Below the pieces are notes generated by a model. The model had not been told where the DNA came from. It saw nothing but the letters and a program-made list of their open reading frames with translations, and made no database searches. Source: Prescottella defluvii (lineage in GTDB: Bacteria; Actinomycetota; Actinomycetes; Mycobacteriales; Mycobacteriaceae). Taken from it: 64,000 nucleotides of DNA. How positions within the stretch are numbered: position 1 is the first letter of the stretch; every line of letters begins with the position of its first letter. The DNA is taken from positions 4,917,872 through 4,981,871 of the forward strand of contig CP121458.1 of the NCBI GenBank assembly GCA_029690005.1, in the 5' to 3' direction. The translations under genes were made by a program, and so were the position numbers. Below, piece by piece: positions 47,807 to 58,314 of the stretch.

Positions 47807-49280
47807 ATGGCTGAGGCCACGCCCATTCGCCCCGTTCCTGCAGATCAAGTCACCGATTGGGCCTACGAGGCCGACGTCGTCGTCGCCGGATTCGGTGTCG
47901 CCGGCGCAGCGGCCGCCGTCGGTGCCGCCCAGGCGGGCGCCGACGTCCTGGTGCTCGAGCGCACCGGCGGCTGGGGCGGCGCCGCGGCGATGGCCGGCGG
48001 CTTCATCTACATGGGCGGTGGCACCCCGCTGCAGAAGGCGTGCGGGTTCGAGGACACCGTCGACAACATGAAGGCCTTCATGAAGGCCGCTCTCGGCCCG
48101 GGCACCGACGAGGCGAAGATCGACGCCTACTGCGAGGGCAGCGTCGACCACTACCACTGGCTGGTCGACGAGTGCGGCGTCCCGTTCAAGATGAGCTTCT
48201 GGGGCGAGCCGGGCTGGGAGCCGCCGGGAGACGACGGCCTGCAGTACACCGGCGGCGAGAACGCGGCGCCGTTCAACGCGACCATCCCGCCGGCGCCGCG
48301 CGGTCACGTCCCGCAGATGCAGGACAAGCACGTCAGCTCCGAGAAGGGCGGCGGCTACATGCTGATGAAGCCGATCACCGACAAGGCCGCCGAGCTGGGT
48401 GTGCGCGCCGAGTACGACATGCGCGTGCAGACCCTCATCGTCGACGCGGACGGCCGCGTGGTCGGCCTGCTGGCCAAGCAGTACGGCAAGGACGTCGCGG
48501 TCCGTGCCCGCAAGGGTGTGGTGCTGGCGACCGGCAGCTTCGCCTACAACAACCAGATGCTCGAGTCGTTCGCGCCCAAGATGGTCAACCGGCCCGCCGC
48601 CTCGATCGAGGAGCACGACGGCCGCGCGATCCGCATGGCGCAGGCACTCGGCGCCGATCTGGCGCACATGGATGCCGCGGAGGTCGCGTTCTTCTGCGAT
48701 CCGCAGCTGTTCATTCGCGGCATCCTGGTCAACGGGCGCGGCCAGCGCTACATCAACGAGGACACCTACCCGGGCCGGGTGGGCCAGGCCACGCTGTACG
48801 AGAACGAGAACCAGGCGTACCTGATCATCGACGAGGCCGCGTACGAGGAGGGCCTGACCCGCCCGACCGCGACCGAGCAGCTGCGCCACCAGCCCAAGTG
48901 GGTCGCCGAGACCGTCGATGAGCTCGAGGCCGAGATGGGCCTGCCCGCCGGCGCACTGCAGGCCACCGTCGACGTCTACAACCGGCACGCCGCGAACGGC
49001 GAGGATCCGCTGTTCGGCAAGAAGACCGAGTGGGTCAAGCCGATCGGCTCCCCCTCGCGGCGATCGACCTGCGCGGCATGACGGGCGGCTTCACACTCGG
49101 CGGCCTGCGCACCAATGTCGACTCCGAGGTGCTGCACGTCTCCGGCGAGCCCATCCCGGCCTGTTCGCCGCCGGACGTTGCACCTCCGGTGTGTGCGCGG
49201 GTGGTTACGCGTCCGGCACGTCGCTCGGTGACGGCAGCTTCTTCGGCCGCCGCGCCGGCATCAGCGCCGCGAAGGGCTGA
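47807..49280 (+). CDS. FAD-dependent dehydrogenase, fumarate reductase/KstD type (two frameshifts)
   Basis: A flavoprotein of 491 residues after two missing bases (near 49052 and 49162) are restored. The dinucleotide loop is VVVAGFGVAGAAAAVGAAQ, followed by VLERTGGWGGAAAMAGGFI. The middle KGVVLATGSFAYNNQ and the C-terminal GRCTSGVCAGGYASGTSLGDG complete the FAD_binding_2 fold. The family contains fumarate and urocanate reductases and 3-ketosteroid delta-1-dehydrogenases; the conserved active-site set cannot be settled by eye, so the substrate is open. GAGAGGA precedes the ATG. It is monocistronic, ending in a strong terminator. Confidence 0.82.
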
Positions 49281-49298
49281 CGCCCAGCCGTAGTCCGT

Positions 49299-49340
49299 AT
49301 CGGGTCCGGTCGTCGCGCTCTCGCGGCGACCGGGCCCGAT
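49299..49340 (+). terminator. Rho-independent terminator of the FAD dehydrogenase gene
   Basis: Nineteen-base arms (ATCGGGTCCGGTCGTCGCG at 49299-49317 and its partner at 49322-49340) pair with two G-U around a short loop and are followed by TCTTTTCTG. Confidence 0.9.
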
Positions 49341-49538
49341 TCTTTTCTGCGGGACCATCCGGTAGACTGCTTCGAGTTGTCTCGGCGAGGGCGATTCGCG
49401 TAACGCGCTGAATCACCGTGATCGACGCGGCACGGCTTCGATAGAGCAGTTTGCTCCGGCCGTTCGTGTCTGTCCGCCCCTCGTCGCGACGAACGACCGT
49501 CAACGAATATCTCACGTGAGTTGTAGGAGCCGTTTCAC

Positions 49539-50135
49539 ATGTCTGACGAAAACCGCCTCGTAGCCTCCGTCCGTTCCGAGTTCGGCAAGGGCGCTGCCCG
49601 CCGCGCTCGTCGCGACGGCCAGGTTCCCGCCGTCGTGTACGGCCACGGCACCGACCCGCAGCACCTGAACCTCCCGGCTCGCGAGTTCGCGGCCATCCTG
49701 CGTGCGCACGGCACCAACGTCGTCATCAACCTGGACATCGACGGCAAGGATCAGCTGGCGCTGACCAAGTCGGTCGTCGTCCACCCGATCCGTCGCCACA
49801 TCGAGCACGCTGACCTGCTGATCGTCCAGAAGGGCGAGAAGGTCGCGGTCGAGGTTCCGATCGTCGTCGCCGGCACCGCCGCTCCGGGCGCGCTGGTCAC
49901 CGAAGAGGTCACCACGATCAAGCTCGAGGTCGAGGCTCTGCACATCCCCGAGTCCGTCGAGGTTTCGGTCGAGGGCGCCCAGGTCGGCACCCAGATCCTG
50001 GCCGGCGCTGTCGCACTGCCCAAGGGTGCGACCCTGGCCGACGACGCCGAGCTGCTGCTCGTGAACGTCGTTGCTGCTCAGGCTGCCGAGCCCGCTGCCG
50101 GCGAGGAGGCCGCAGAGGCTGAGGCCGAGGCCTGA
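49539..50135 (+). CDS. rplY: 50S ribosomal protein L25 (CTC form)
   Basis: The 198-residue protein is the long, two-domain L25. The N-terminal 5S-rRNA-binding part starts NRLVASVRSEFGKGAARRAR, and the C-terminal TL5-type domain contains IPESVEVSVEGAQVGTQI, followed by an Ala/Glu-rich tail. It binds 5S rRNA in the large subunit. ATG at 49539 follows GTAGGAG. It is followed by pth, as in M. tuberculosis Rv1015c-Rv1014c, with a hairpin between them. Confidence 0.97.
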   Translation: MSDENRLVASVRSEFGKGAARRARRDGQVPAVVYGHGTDPQHLNLPAREFAAILRAHGTNVVINLDIDGKDQLALTKSVVVHPIRRHIEHADLLIVQKGEKVAVEVPIVVAGTAAPGALVTEEVTTIKLEVEALHIPESVEVSVEGAQVGTQILAGAVALPKGATLADDAELLLVNVVAAQAAEPAAGEEAAEAEAEA

Positions 50136-50156
50136 TCAGCTCCGCGCTGAACGCCC

Positions 50157-50195
50157 AGCGGCGCGTCGATCCCGGTTCGGGTTCGGCGCGCCGCT
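50157..50195 (+). terminator. Hairpin between rplY and pth
   Basis: Nine-base arms AGCGGCGCG and CGCGCCGCT flank a 21-base loop just after the rplY stop. The weak following sequence (CTCGTATG) suggests partial termination or mRNA stabilisation rather than full stop. Confidence 0.5.
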
Positions 50196-50234
50196 CTCGT
50201 ATGAGCACCGTCGTATCGAAAGGACGCCCGAGCA

Positions 50235-50813
50235 GTGAGTGACGAGACCGGCACCGCAGTGGTCGTCGGCCTGGGTAACCCCGGACCGCAGTACGAGAAG
50301 ACCCGCCACAACGTCGGCTTCATGGTGGCCGACGTCCTCGCCGGGCGCGTGGGCGGAAAGTTCAGCGCCCACAAGCGCAGCGGCGCCGAGATCGTGCAGA
50401 CCCGCCTCGTGGGTCGGCAGGTGATCCTCGCGAAACCGCGCTCCTACATGAACCTTTCGGGCGGGGCGGTCTCCGGGCTGGCCCGCTTCTTCTCTGTGAA
50501 GCCGGAGAACATCGTCGTCATCCACGACGAACTCGACCTGGACTACGGCACGATCCGCCTCAAGCAGGGCGGCGGCGAGGGCGGCCACAACGGCCTGCGC
50601 TCGATCTCCCAGTCGCTCGGCACCAAGGACTACCTGCGCACCCGCGTCGGCATCGGCCGGCCCCCGGGACGCCAGGACCCCGCCGACTACGTGCTCAAGC
50701 CGTTCTCGAGCGTCGAACGCAAGGAACTCGACCTCGTCTGCGAGGAGGCGGCCGACGCCGTCGAACTGGTGCTGCAGCTGGGACTCGAAGCAGCACAGAA
50801 CCGGCTGCACTGA
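50235..50813 (+). CDS. pth: Peptidyl-tRNA hydrolase
   Basis: A 192-residue enzyme that recycles peptidyl-tRNA dropped from ribosomes. Signature residues are VVGLGNPGPQYEKTRHNVGF (catalytic His in RHN), KPRSYMNLSGG and the IHDELDLDYGTIRLKQGGGE segment with the active-site Asp, then GHNGLRSI. It starts with GTG at 50235. The frame is intact. Confidence 0.97.
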   Translation: MSDETGTAVVVGLGNPGPQYEKTRHNVGFMVADVLAGRVGGKFSAHKRSGAEIVQTRLVGRQVILAKPRSYMNLSGGAVSGLARFFSVKPENIVVIHDELDLDYGTIRLKQGGGEGGHNGLRSISQSLGTKDYLRTRVGIGRPPGRQDPADYVLKPFSSVERKELDLVCEEAADAVELVLQLGLEAAQNRLH

Positions 50814-50884
50814 GGGCTGCGACGAGCAACGGCCGTCGACCATGTGATTGGATCGCCCGAACGAATCTTCGTGGGAGGAAACAC

Positions 50885-51376
50885 ATGACGGCTCGCGCAG
50901 TACTTTTCGCCCTGGACGCCGACGACGCCGAACGTCTCCTGGCCTGCCAGCACGACGACGAGCGGAACCGACTCGTCGGGGAGATCGAGGAGCGGTGGGA
51001 AGAAGACCATCTCTGCGAGCTCGACAAGTCCTGGGATGCGATGCATCGTTGCCTCACGGACGGCGATCTGGCCTTCGACAACGGTGACTTCCCGTTGTCG
51101 CACGTCATCCTCGGCGGAGAGCCGCTTCACGACGGCGACGACTACATCGTCTGCCACGTCACCGCGCAGCAGGTCCCCGAGGTCGCGGCCGCCCTCGAAC
51201 CGCTCGATGGTCAGTGGCTGCGCGAGCGATTCGCCACGCTCACGTTCGACGACTACGAAGGCACCGGCGACGCGGACGACATCGCCTACACCGTGGCGTT
51301 CCTGCCCGATCTGAAGGACTTCTACCGCGCGGCAGCACAGAACGGTCGCGCGGTGATCTTCACGGTCGACCAGTAG
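50885..51376 (+). CDS. DUF1877 protein
   Basis: The 163-residue protein matches the DUF1877/YfbM pattern: DKSWDAMHRCLTDGD, FPLSHVILGGEPLHDGDDYI, a Val-rich middle and YTVAFLPDLKDFYRAAAQNG at the end. The family is soluble and functionally unknown. GGGAGGAAACAC precedes the ATG at 50885. It is convergent with the acyl-AMP ligase-like gene 13 bases away. Confidence 0.9.
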   Translation: MTARAVLFALDADDAERLLACQHDDERNRLVGEIEERWEEDHLCELDKSWDAMHRCLTDGDLAFDNGDFPLSHVILGGEPLHDGDDYIVCHVTAQQVPEVAAALEPLDGQWLRERFATLTFDDYEGTGDADDIAYTVAFLPDLKDFYRAAAQNGRAVIFTVDQ

Positions 51377-51389
51377 AGACGGTCGACGT

Positions 51390-53016
51390 TCAGAGCAGCC
51401 CGATCGAACTCGACCGCCGCAGCTTGCCCGACGACGTCTTGGGGATCGCCCCGGCCCGAGGACGGCGACAGTGCGGGGCCGCACGCCCACCTCGGCGACG
51501 ACGGCGTGTGCGACCTCGTGCTCGATTCGCCTCACCTCGTCCGGATCGTCGATTGCGTTGGTCTCCACGGCAACCGCGAAGCTCTCGCGTTTGTCGCCGG
51601 CGTCGAGGCGGATCGCGACGGCATTGCCGGGGCGCACCCCCGCAACGGATCCGGCGGCGCGTTCGATGTCCGTGGGATAGATGTTGCGGCCGCCCATGAT
51701 GATGGTGTCCTTGACGCGCCCGCAGACGACGACCAGACCGTCCTCGGTGAAGTAGCCGATGTCGCCGGTATTGATCCAGCCGTCCTCGTCCTGCGCCGGC
51801 ATCGGACCGTCGATGGTGAGATAGCCTGGGGTGGCAGACTTTCCACGCAATTCGATCACGCCGACCGCACGGCGCGGCAGCTCCAGTCCGTCCCGCGCGA
51901 CGACCCGCCCCTTCGAGCCCGGGACGAGTGGCCCGAGCGTTGCCATCGGCCGCGCGTTGCTCCGGTTGGACCGGACCGCCAACCCGCCGCCCTCGAACAG
52001 GTCCGGGTCGATGTGGTCGAGCACCGGCCCCTGTCCAGGCTCGGGAATCGACACCGCGAGCGTCACCTCGGCCATCCCGTACGTCGGTGTGAGCGCGATC
52101 GGGTCGAGCCCGAAGCGGGCACCGGCCTTCTGAAGCGCGGCGATCGTGTCCGGGTCGACCGGCTCGGCACCGTTGAGCATGCAGCGCATCGACGACAGGT
52201 CGTATTCGCCGTCGGGCGCCTGCGCAAGCCGGCGCGCCAGCAGCGAGTACGCGAAGTTCGGTGCAGCGGTGATGGTTCCGCGGTACTTGCCGATCAGTTC
52301 CGCCCACAGCAGCGGTGTCTTGAGGAAGTCGAGCGGGGTGATGTGGACCGTCGTGGAACCGATCTGCATCGGCACGGAGAGGAACGCGATCATCCCCATG
52401 TCGTGGAAGAGCGGAAGCCAGCTGATCATCACGTCCCGGTCGCGGCTGAACTTGACGCGGTCGGCCATCGCGCAGGTGTTCGCATAGAAGTTGGCGTGCG
52501 TGAGCTGCACCGCCTTGGGCGACCCGGTGGACCCGGACGTCAATTGCTGCAACGCAATGTCGGCTTCCGCGGTTTCGAGGGGATCGATGTCGGGGCCGCC
52601 GCGCACTTCGTCGGTCGTCACCACCTTGATGCCGCGCTCCCTGAGCAGCGGGACCGCCGCTTCGAAAGGCGGGCCCACGATCACGGCCGCCGCCGCGATC
52701 ATCCGGATGATCGTCTCGGTGTCCTGCGCCCACACCTGCAGGTCGGTGCGCGGAGTCGGCTGGTGCAGCATCGTCACCGACGCGGCCCGCATCCACGTCG
52801 CCTGAACGACTGGCGCGATTTCGACAGGCATCCCGGCGAGGACGCCGATTGCGTCCCCGGTCCGATACCCGCGTCGGCGAGTGAGCCGGCCATCCTGCGC
52901 GCGATCGCGTGCACCTCACTCCATGGCTGGCGTAGCGGAGCGCCCGGTTCGCCTGTGATCAGGGCCCGCGAACTGGTCGCGGCCGCGGCGTACATCTCAT
53001 CGGTGAAGTTGCTCAT
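51390..53016 (-). CDS. Fatty acyl-AMP ligase-like adenylating enzyme (two frameshifts)
   Basis: The protein is 542 residues when two missing G's (near 52862 and 51463) are restored; M. tuberculosis Pks16 (Rv1013), which also neighbours pth, is 544. ANL-superfamily motifs are present: LTSGSTGSPKAVQLTHAN (P-loop), LTPTYGMAEVTLAVSIPEP, DGWINTGDIGYFTEDGLVV, GRNIYPTDIE and the catalytic-lysine tail PKTSSGKLRRS. It should adenylate a fatty or aromatic acid, either for a carrier protein or CoA; the substrate is unknown. GGAGC lies before the ATG at 53016. It is divergent from prfC. Confidence 0.88.
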
Positions 53017-53179
53017 GAAAGCTCCTCCGGTTCAGTCCGGACACTACGACTGCCCGGCCGATCCCCCTGACGTATATCTGGAAGCGGTGCCGACCTGTTA
53101 CTGCAGGACACCGCCCGCGTACCCTTGTACCGGTTATCTCCGTTTTCTCCACCGGCCCCGACTCCCCGAGAGGTTCACG

Positions 53180-54858
53180 TTGACCAGCGCCCCGACTCGG
53201 CCGAACTCACCACCGCCGAGAAGGCGCCGACCGCCGGTACCGCACCGAAGTCCCTCGCGGCCGAGGCCACCCGACGGCGCACGTTCGCCGTCATCTCGCA
53301 CCCGGACGCCGGTAAGTCGACACTCACCGAGGCCCTCGCACTGCACGCGAAGGTGATCTCCGAGGCCGGTGCCGTGCACGGCAAGGCCGGCCGCAAGTCG
53401 ACGGTGTCGGATTGGATGGAGATGGAGAAGGCCCGCGGCATCTCGGTGTCGTCGACGGCCCTGCAGTTCAACTACCACGCCGAGGAGACCCGGACGACCA
53501 GATCAACGTCGTCAACCTGGTCGATACCCCGGCCACTCCGACTTCTCGGAGGACACCTACCGCGTGCTCACCGCCGTCGACGCCGCGGTGATGCTCATCG
53601 ACGCGGCGAAGGGCCTCGAGCCGCAGACCCTCAAGCTGTTCCAGGTGTGCCGCCACCGCGGAATCCCGGTCATCACCGTGATCAACAAGTGGGACCGTCC
53701 GGGTCGCACGCCGCTGGAACTACTCGACGAGATCAACGACCGCATCGGTCTCACCCCCACCCCGCTGTACTGGCCGGTCGGCATCGCGGGTGACTTCCGT
53801 GGACTTCTCCGGCGCGGCGAGGACGGGATTCCGAGCGAGTACATCCGCTTCACCCGCACCGCGGGCGGCGCCAAGATCGCCCCCGAGGAGGTCATGGACG
53901 CCGACGCTGCCGCGGCCCGCGAGGGCGACGAGTGGGAGACGGCCGCCGAGGAGAGCGAGCTGCTCTCGGCCAGCGGCCAGGACCACGACCAGGAGCTGTT
54001 CCTGGCCGGCCAGACCTCGCCGGTGATCTTCGCGTCCGCGATGCTCAACTTCGGTGTCCGGCAGATCCTCGACACCCTCATCGCGCTCGCCCCCGCACCG
54101 GGTGCCCGCAAGGACGTCGCCGACGGCGAACGCGAGGTGACCGACCCGTTCAGCGCGGTCGTGTTCAAGGTGCAGGCCGGCATGGACGCCGCGCACCGCG
54201 ACCGCCTGGCGTTCATGCGCGTCGTGTCCGGCGTCTTCGAGCGCGGCATGGTCGTCACGCACGCCCAGACCGGCAAGCCGTTCGCGACCAAGTACGCGCT
54301 GACGGTGTTCGGCCGCGACCGCAACACCGTCGAGAACGCGTACCCGGGCGACATCGTCGGCCTGGTCAACGCCAACGCGCTGGCACCCGGCCACACGTTG
54401 TTCAGTGACAAGAAGGTGGAGTTCCGCCGATCCCGTCGTTCGCGCCCGAGCACTTCTCGGTGCTGCGCGCCGAGAGCGCCAGCAAGTACAAGCAGTTCCG
54501 CCGCGCCGTCGACCAGCTCGAGTCCGAGGGCGTCGTGCAGATCCTCCGCAACGACATCCGCGGCGACGCTTCGCCCGTCATGGCGGCCGTCGGCCCCATG
54601 CAGTTCGAGGTGGTCGCGGCCCGCATGAAGGCCGAGTTCAACGTCGAGGCCCGGATGGAGCCGCTCGGCTACGCGCTGGCCCGGCGCACCGACGCCGAGT
54701 CCGCGGTCGAGCTGGGCCGCCAGCGCGGCGTCGAGGTCTTCACCCGCACCGACGGTGTGCTGCTGGCGCTGTTCAGCGACAAGTGGCGCCTGCAGTACAT
54801 CCAGAAGGAGATGCCGGAGCTCACGCTCGAAGCGCTTGTCGCCGCAGGCGATCAGTGA
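53180..54858 (+). CDS. prfC: Peptide chain release factor 3 (four frameshifts)
   Basis: The translational GTPase of about 560 residues recycles RF1/RF2. Motifs are the P-loop FAVISHPDAGKSTLTEALAL, ARGISVSSTALQF (switch I), DTPGHSDFSEDTYRVL after repair (switch II) and NKWDRPGRTP. The missing bases lie near 53194, 53492, 53533 and 54425, each in a C/G run. The start is taken as TTG at 53180, six bases after GAGAGG, giving MTSAPTSAELTTAEKAP; longer frames upstream are not coding. The stop overlaps the pnuC GTG start. Confidence 0.93.
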
Positions 54859-55526
54859 GCCTGCTGCAGACACTGTTCGACGCCGAGATTCACATCGGCG
54901 GCGCCACCATCCTGTGGCGCGAGATCCTCGGGAACGCGTTCGGCATCGCATCCGCGATCGGCGGGATGAAGCGCGTCGTGTGGGCGTGGCCGGTGGGGAT
55001 CATCGGCAACGCCCTGCTGTTCACGGTGTTCATGGGCGCGCTGTTCCACACCCCGCAGGATCTGAACCTGTACGGGCAGGCCGGACGGCAACTGCTGTTC
55101 ATCACGGTCAGCGTGTACGGCTGGACTCAGTGGTTGCGGTCGCGGAACGACTCCGGCGAAGCGGTGCTTCCGCACTGGGCGTCGACCGGACAACGCGTCG
55201 CGATGATCGCGACGATGGTCGTGGGAACGGTCGCGTTCGCGAAGGTCTTCGAGATGCTCGGCTCGTGGGGTCCGTGGCCCGACGCCTGGATCTTCACCGG
55301 TTCGATCCTCGCCACCTACGGGATGGCCCGCGGATGGACCGAGTTCTGGCTGATCTGGATCGGCGTCGACGTGGTGGGCGTCCCACTCCTGTTCAGCGGC
55401 GGCTACTACCCGTCCGCAATCCTGTACCTGGTGTACGCGGCATTCGTGCTGTGGGGCTTCGCGGTGTGGCTACGCATCCAGCGCCGAACCGCAGCGCACC
55501 CGGCCCTGGACACCGCCGCGGAATGA
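54855..55526 (+). CDS. pnuC: Nicotinamide riboside transporter PnuC
   Basis: A 223-residue membrane protein with about seven hydrophobic helices (WAWPVGIIGNALLFTVFMGA; LLFITVSVYGWTQWLRSR; SAILYLVYAAFVLWGFAVWL). WPVGI.GN, YGWTQW and the acidic IGVDVVGVPLLF segment are PnuC marks. It imports nicotinamide riboside for NAD synthesis. It starts at GTG 54855 inside the prfC stop (GTGA), so its translation is coupled to prfC, an unexpected functional pairing. No riboswitch is visible. Confidence 0.92.
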   Translation: MSLLQTLFDAEIHIGGATILWREILGNAFGIASAIGGMKRVVWAWPVGIIGNALLFTVFMGALFHTPQDLNLYGQAGRQLLFITVSVYGWTQWLRSRNDSGEAVLPHWASTGQRVAMIATMVVGTVAFAKVFEMLGSWGPWPDAWIFTGSILATYGMARGWTEFWLIWIGVDVVGVPLLFSGGYYPSAILYLVYAAFVLWGFAVWLRIQRRTAAHPALDTAAE

Positions 55527-55554
55527 TCCACCGACCGGTCCGGTTGGACCGTGT

Positions 55555-56426
55555 ATGGCAGAGCTCACACACGACACGGCGGGCACTCCCGCGTACGGAA
55601 AGTTCGGCGTCTGGCGGCACGCCTTCGGGCTGCAGCCCGAGGTAGGCGCGGAGATCGAACGACTCGGCTACGGCGCGATCTGGGCCGGCGGATCCCGCCC
55701 GCCGACCTGCAGGTGATCGAGGACCTGATCGCCGGCACCGAGAAGATCACGGTCGCGACGGGGATCGTCAACATCTTCTCCGCGCCGGCCGACGAGATCG
55801 CGAAGTCCTACCACCGGATCGAGTCCCGGCATCCCGGACGCTTCGTGCTCGGCATCGGCGTCGGCCATCCCGAGGTGCCCGGCATGGGTGTCGAGAAGCC
55901 GTACGACGCCCTCGTCCGCTACCTCAACGTCCTCGACGACGTTGGCGTCCCGAAGCATCGACGGGTGCTCGCCGCGCTGGGTCCCAAGGTGCTGAAGCTG
56001 GCCGCTGACCGGTCGGCGGGCGCCCACCCGTACCTGACGCCGCCCGAGCACACGCGGCAGGCCCGGGAGGTTCTGGGCCCGGACGCCCTGCTCGCGCCCG
56101 AGCAGAAGGTGGTCCTGAGCACCGACTCGGACGCCGCCCGCACGATCGGCCGCGCGGCCGTCGAGAACCCGTACCTGCACCTGCGGAACTACCGGAGGAA
56201 CCTCGAGCGTCTCGGGTTCCCCACCGCCGAACTCGACGACGGCGGCAGCGACCGCCTGATCGACGCCCTCGTCGCGCACGGTGATCCCGCGACCGTCGCC
56301 GCGAGGCTCACGGCGCACCTCGATGCGGGGGCCGACCACGTTGCGGTGCAGGTACTTCCGATGGCCGACGACCCCCTTCCCGCGCTGCGGGAGCTAGCGG
56401 CGGCGCTGCAGATCAGCGGGGCGTGA
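55555..56426 (+). CDS. F420-dependent LLM-class oxidoreductase (frameshifted)
   Basis: A 290-residue luciferase-like oxidoreductase, probably F420-dependent, of the actinobacterial subfamily that begins GKFGVWRHAFGLQPE and keeps ERLGYGAIWAGGS, VATGIVNIFSAPADEI and FVLGIGVGHPE. One base is missing near 55695; after it DLQVIEDLIAG continues in the second frame. The substrate is unknown. The start is ATG at 55555, 28 bases after pnuC. Confidence 0.87.
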
Positions 56427-56458
56427 ATCTCGGCGCCGATCGGCAGAAAACGACCGGT

Positions 56459-56493
56459 CACCGCCGAGCCGACCGACGGTCGGCTCGGCGGTG
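56459..56493. terminator. Strong bidirectional terminator hairpin
   Basis: A perfect 16-base stem (CACCGCCGAGCCGACC and complement) with a three-base loop, between the convergent LLM gene and enoyl-CoA hydratase gene. AAAA precedes it at 56447-56450, giving a T-run on the minus-strand side, so it best ends the minus-strand transcript but probably serves both. Confidence 0.8.
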
Positions 56494-56534
56494 CTCGGTT
56501 GCAGGTGGACCTGCCCGTGAGCGTCCGAGGGCGA

Positions 56535-57577
56535 CTACTCCGCGGATGCGGCGGTGATCTCGGTGAACAGCGCCTCGATCGCCTCGGGGTCGATGTCGTC
56601 GACAGACGGCGGATTCCAGGACGGGTTGCGGTCCTTGTCGACCAGGACGGCCCGCACGCCTTCGATGAAGTCCGCGTTGCGGGTCACCTCGGCGCCGAGC
56701 GCCAGTTCGAGGTCCAGGCACTGCTCGAGGGTCAGATCCGCGCCCCGACGCACCAGCTCCGCCGTGATCCACAGGCTGCTGGGGGCCAGTGAGGCCAGCT
56801 CCTCGCGGGTGGTCTTGGTCCACACGTCGTCGCCGGTCAGCCGGGCCACCATGTCGGAGAGGCTGCCCGAGCCGAAGACGCGGTCGATCTCCTCGATCCG
56901 ACCCGCCAGCTCCGACGCCGGCGCGTCGGTGGCGTGGCGCGCGAGGACACGATCGACCTCTCCGGCGTCACCGCCGCTGATGGCGCGGATGTCATCGGCC
57001 AGCGCGGCGATCTTGTCGCCGGGCACGAAGTGGGTGGCCAATCCGACAGCGACGGCGTCCGCGCCGGATGCGCGGGCACCCGTCAGGCCCAGGTACATTC
57101 CCGTCGCGCCGGTCAGCCGGGCAGGAAGTAGCTGGCACCGACGTCGGGGAAGAAGCCGATCGCGGTCTCGGGCATCGCGAGGCCGGCCTTCTCCGTCACC
57201 ACACGCACCGATCCGTGCACAGAGATGCCGAGCCCGCCACCCATCGCGTGGCCGTCGATCAGCGCGATGTACGGCTTGGGATAGTTCGCGATGAGCGCAT
57301 TGAGCTTGTACTCGGTCGAGAAGAACTTGTGGACCGCATTGTGGTCCCGGTCGAGTGAGGACTGACGCACCGACTTGATGTCGCCGCCCGCACAAAATGC
57401 CCGGTCCGATGAGCTTGTCACCAGTACCGCCGTGATCGCGTCGTCGTCGCGCCACTGCTCCAGCGCGGCCTGCATATCGCGAATCATGCTGTTGTCCAAG
57501 GCGTTGAGAGCCCTGGGCCGATCGAGCACGATCTCCGCGACACTGCCGTGCACGCGGGTCTGGATGAACGACGTCAT
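56535..57577 (-). CDS. Enoyl-CoA hydratase / 3-hydroxyisobutyryl-CoA hydrolase (frameshifted)
   Basis: The 347-residue crotonase-fold enzyme is of the long type (EchA9/HIBCH, about 345 residues). The oxyanion loop residues are in FCAGGDIKSVRQ and HAMGGGLGISVHG, and PETAIGFFPDVGASYFLPR follows. The Glu/Asp pattern fits 3-hydroxyisobutyryl-CoA hydrolase of valine breakdown better than a classical hydratase. One C is missing near 57118 (CTGCCCGGCTG). The start is ATG at 57577. In M. tuberculosis the homologue Rv1071c sits near fadA3; here the two are 50 kb apart. Confidence 0.88.
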
Positions 57578-57603
57578 CGTGCCTACCTCTCCTGTCGAAC
57601 GAT

Positions 57604-58305
57604 TCACGGCCACAACGCGTCGGTGTGCCAACCGGCAGCCCCACCCGGGGTGCGCCGGTAGCGGACACGCAGGTGCCGTCGGCCCGGATCTGCGTGCCAG
57701 AACTCGACTGTCGCCGGAACCAGACACCAAGCCTGCCAGGTTTCCGAAACGAGCATTCGGTCGGCCTCCAGATCGGCCGCCGCGGCTCGGACCTCAGCGT
57801 CGTATTCGGCTACGTCCGTGAGGATCTCGCTCTGCCGACTCGCCGCCGCCACCGCCCGCGCCGTCTCCGACCGCTCCCGGAAGTCACGTGCGCTCACGTC
57901 GCGGTCGCCGCGTTCGACTCCGCCTTGCACCCGCACCTGACGGCCCTGCTCACGCCAGTAGAAGGTCAGCGCCGCCGCCGGACGGGCGTCCAACTGATGC
58001 GCCTTGGGTGAGCGCAGGTCGCTCGAGAACCACCAGCCGCGCGCGGTGACATCCTTGAGCAGCAGCGTGCGGGCGTCGGGAAGGCCCGACGCATCCACGG
58101 TCGACAGCGTCGCGACGTGCGGTTCCACCACCCCGGCCGCAGCCGCCTCGCCGAGCCACGACAGGAACAGTTCGACGGGGTCGGCCGGCAGGCGCGGGTC
58201 CGCGGGCATCGGCAGTCCGCTGCTCGGCGGCGATGCCGGGGAACCGGGGAAGGCACGAATCCAGCTGCGGGTGTCGCGGAACGACGCGCGGGGCGGAACG
58301 GTCAC
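57604..58305 (-). CDS. Pyridoxamine 5'-phosphate oxidase-like flavoprotein
   Basis: A 233-residue PNPOx split-barrel protein. The FMN-binding segment ARTLLLKDVTARGWWFSSD, then LTFYWREQGRQVRVQGGVER and the C-terminal VEFWHADPGRRHLRVRYRR, match the PdxH architecture. The length and a 35-residue N-terminal leader suggest either true PdxH or a related oxidase; an adjacent vitamin B6 gene is not present. It starts with GTG at 58305. It is probably co-transcribed with the VOC and SnoaL genes upstream, 9 bases away. Confidence 0.85.
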   Translation of the reverse strand: MTVPPRASFRDTRSWIRAFPGSPASPPSSGLPMPADPRLPADPVELFLSWLGEAAAAGVVEPHVATLSTVDASGLPDARTLLLKDVTARGWWFSSDLRSPKAHQLDARPAAALTFYWREQGRQVRVQGGVERGDRDVSARDFRERSETARAVAAASRQSEILTDVAEYDAEVRAAAADLEADRMLVSETWQAWCLVPATVEFWHADPGRRHLRVRYRRTPGGAAGWHTDALWP

Positions 58306-58314
58306 CGACCGACC

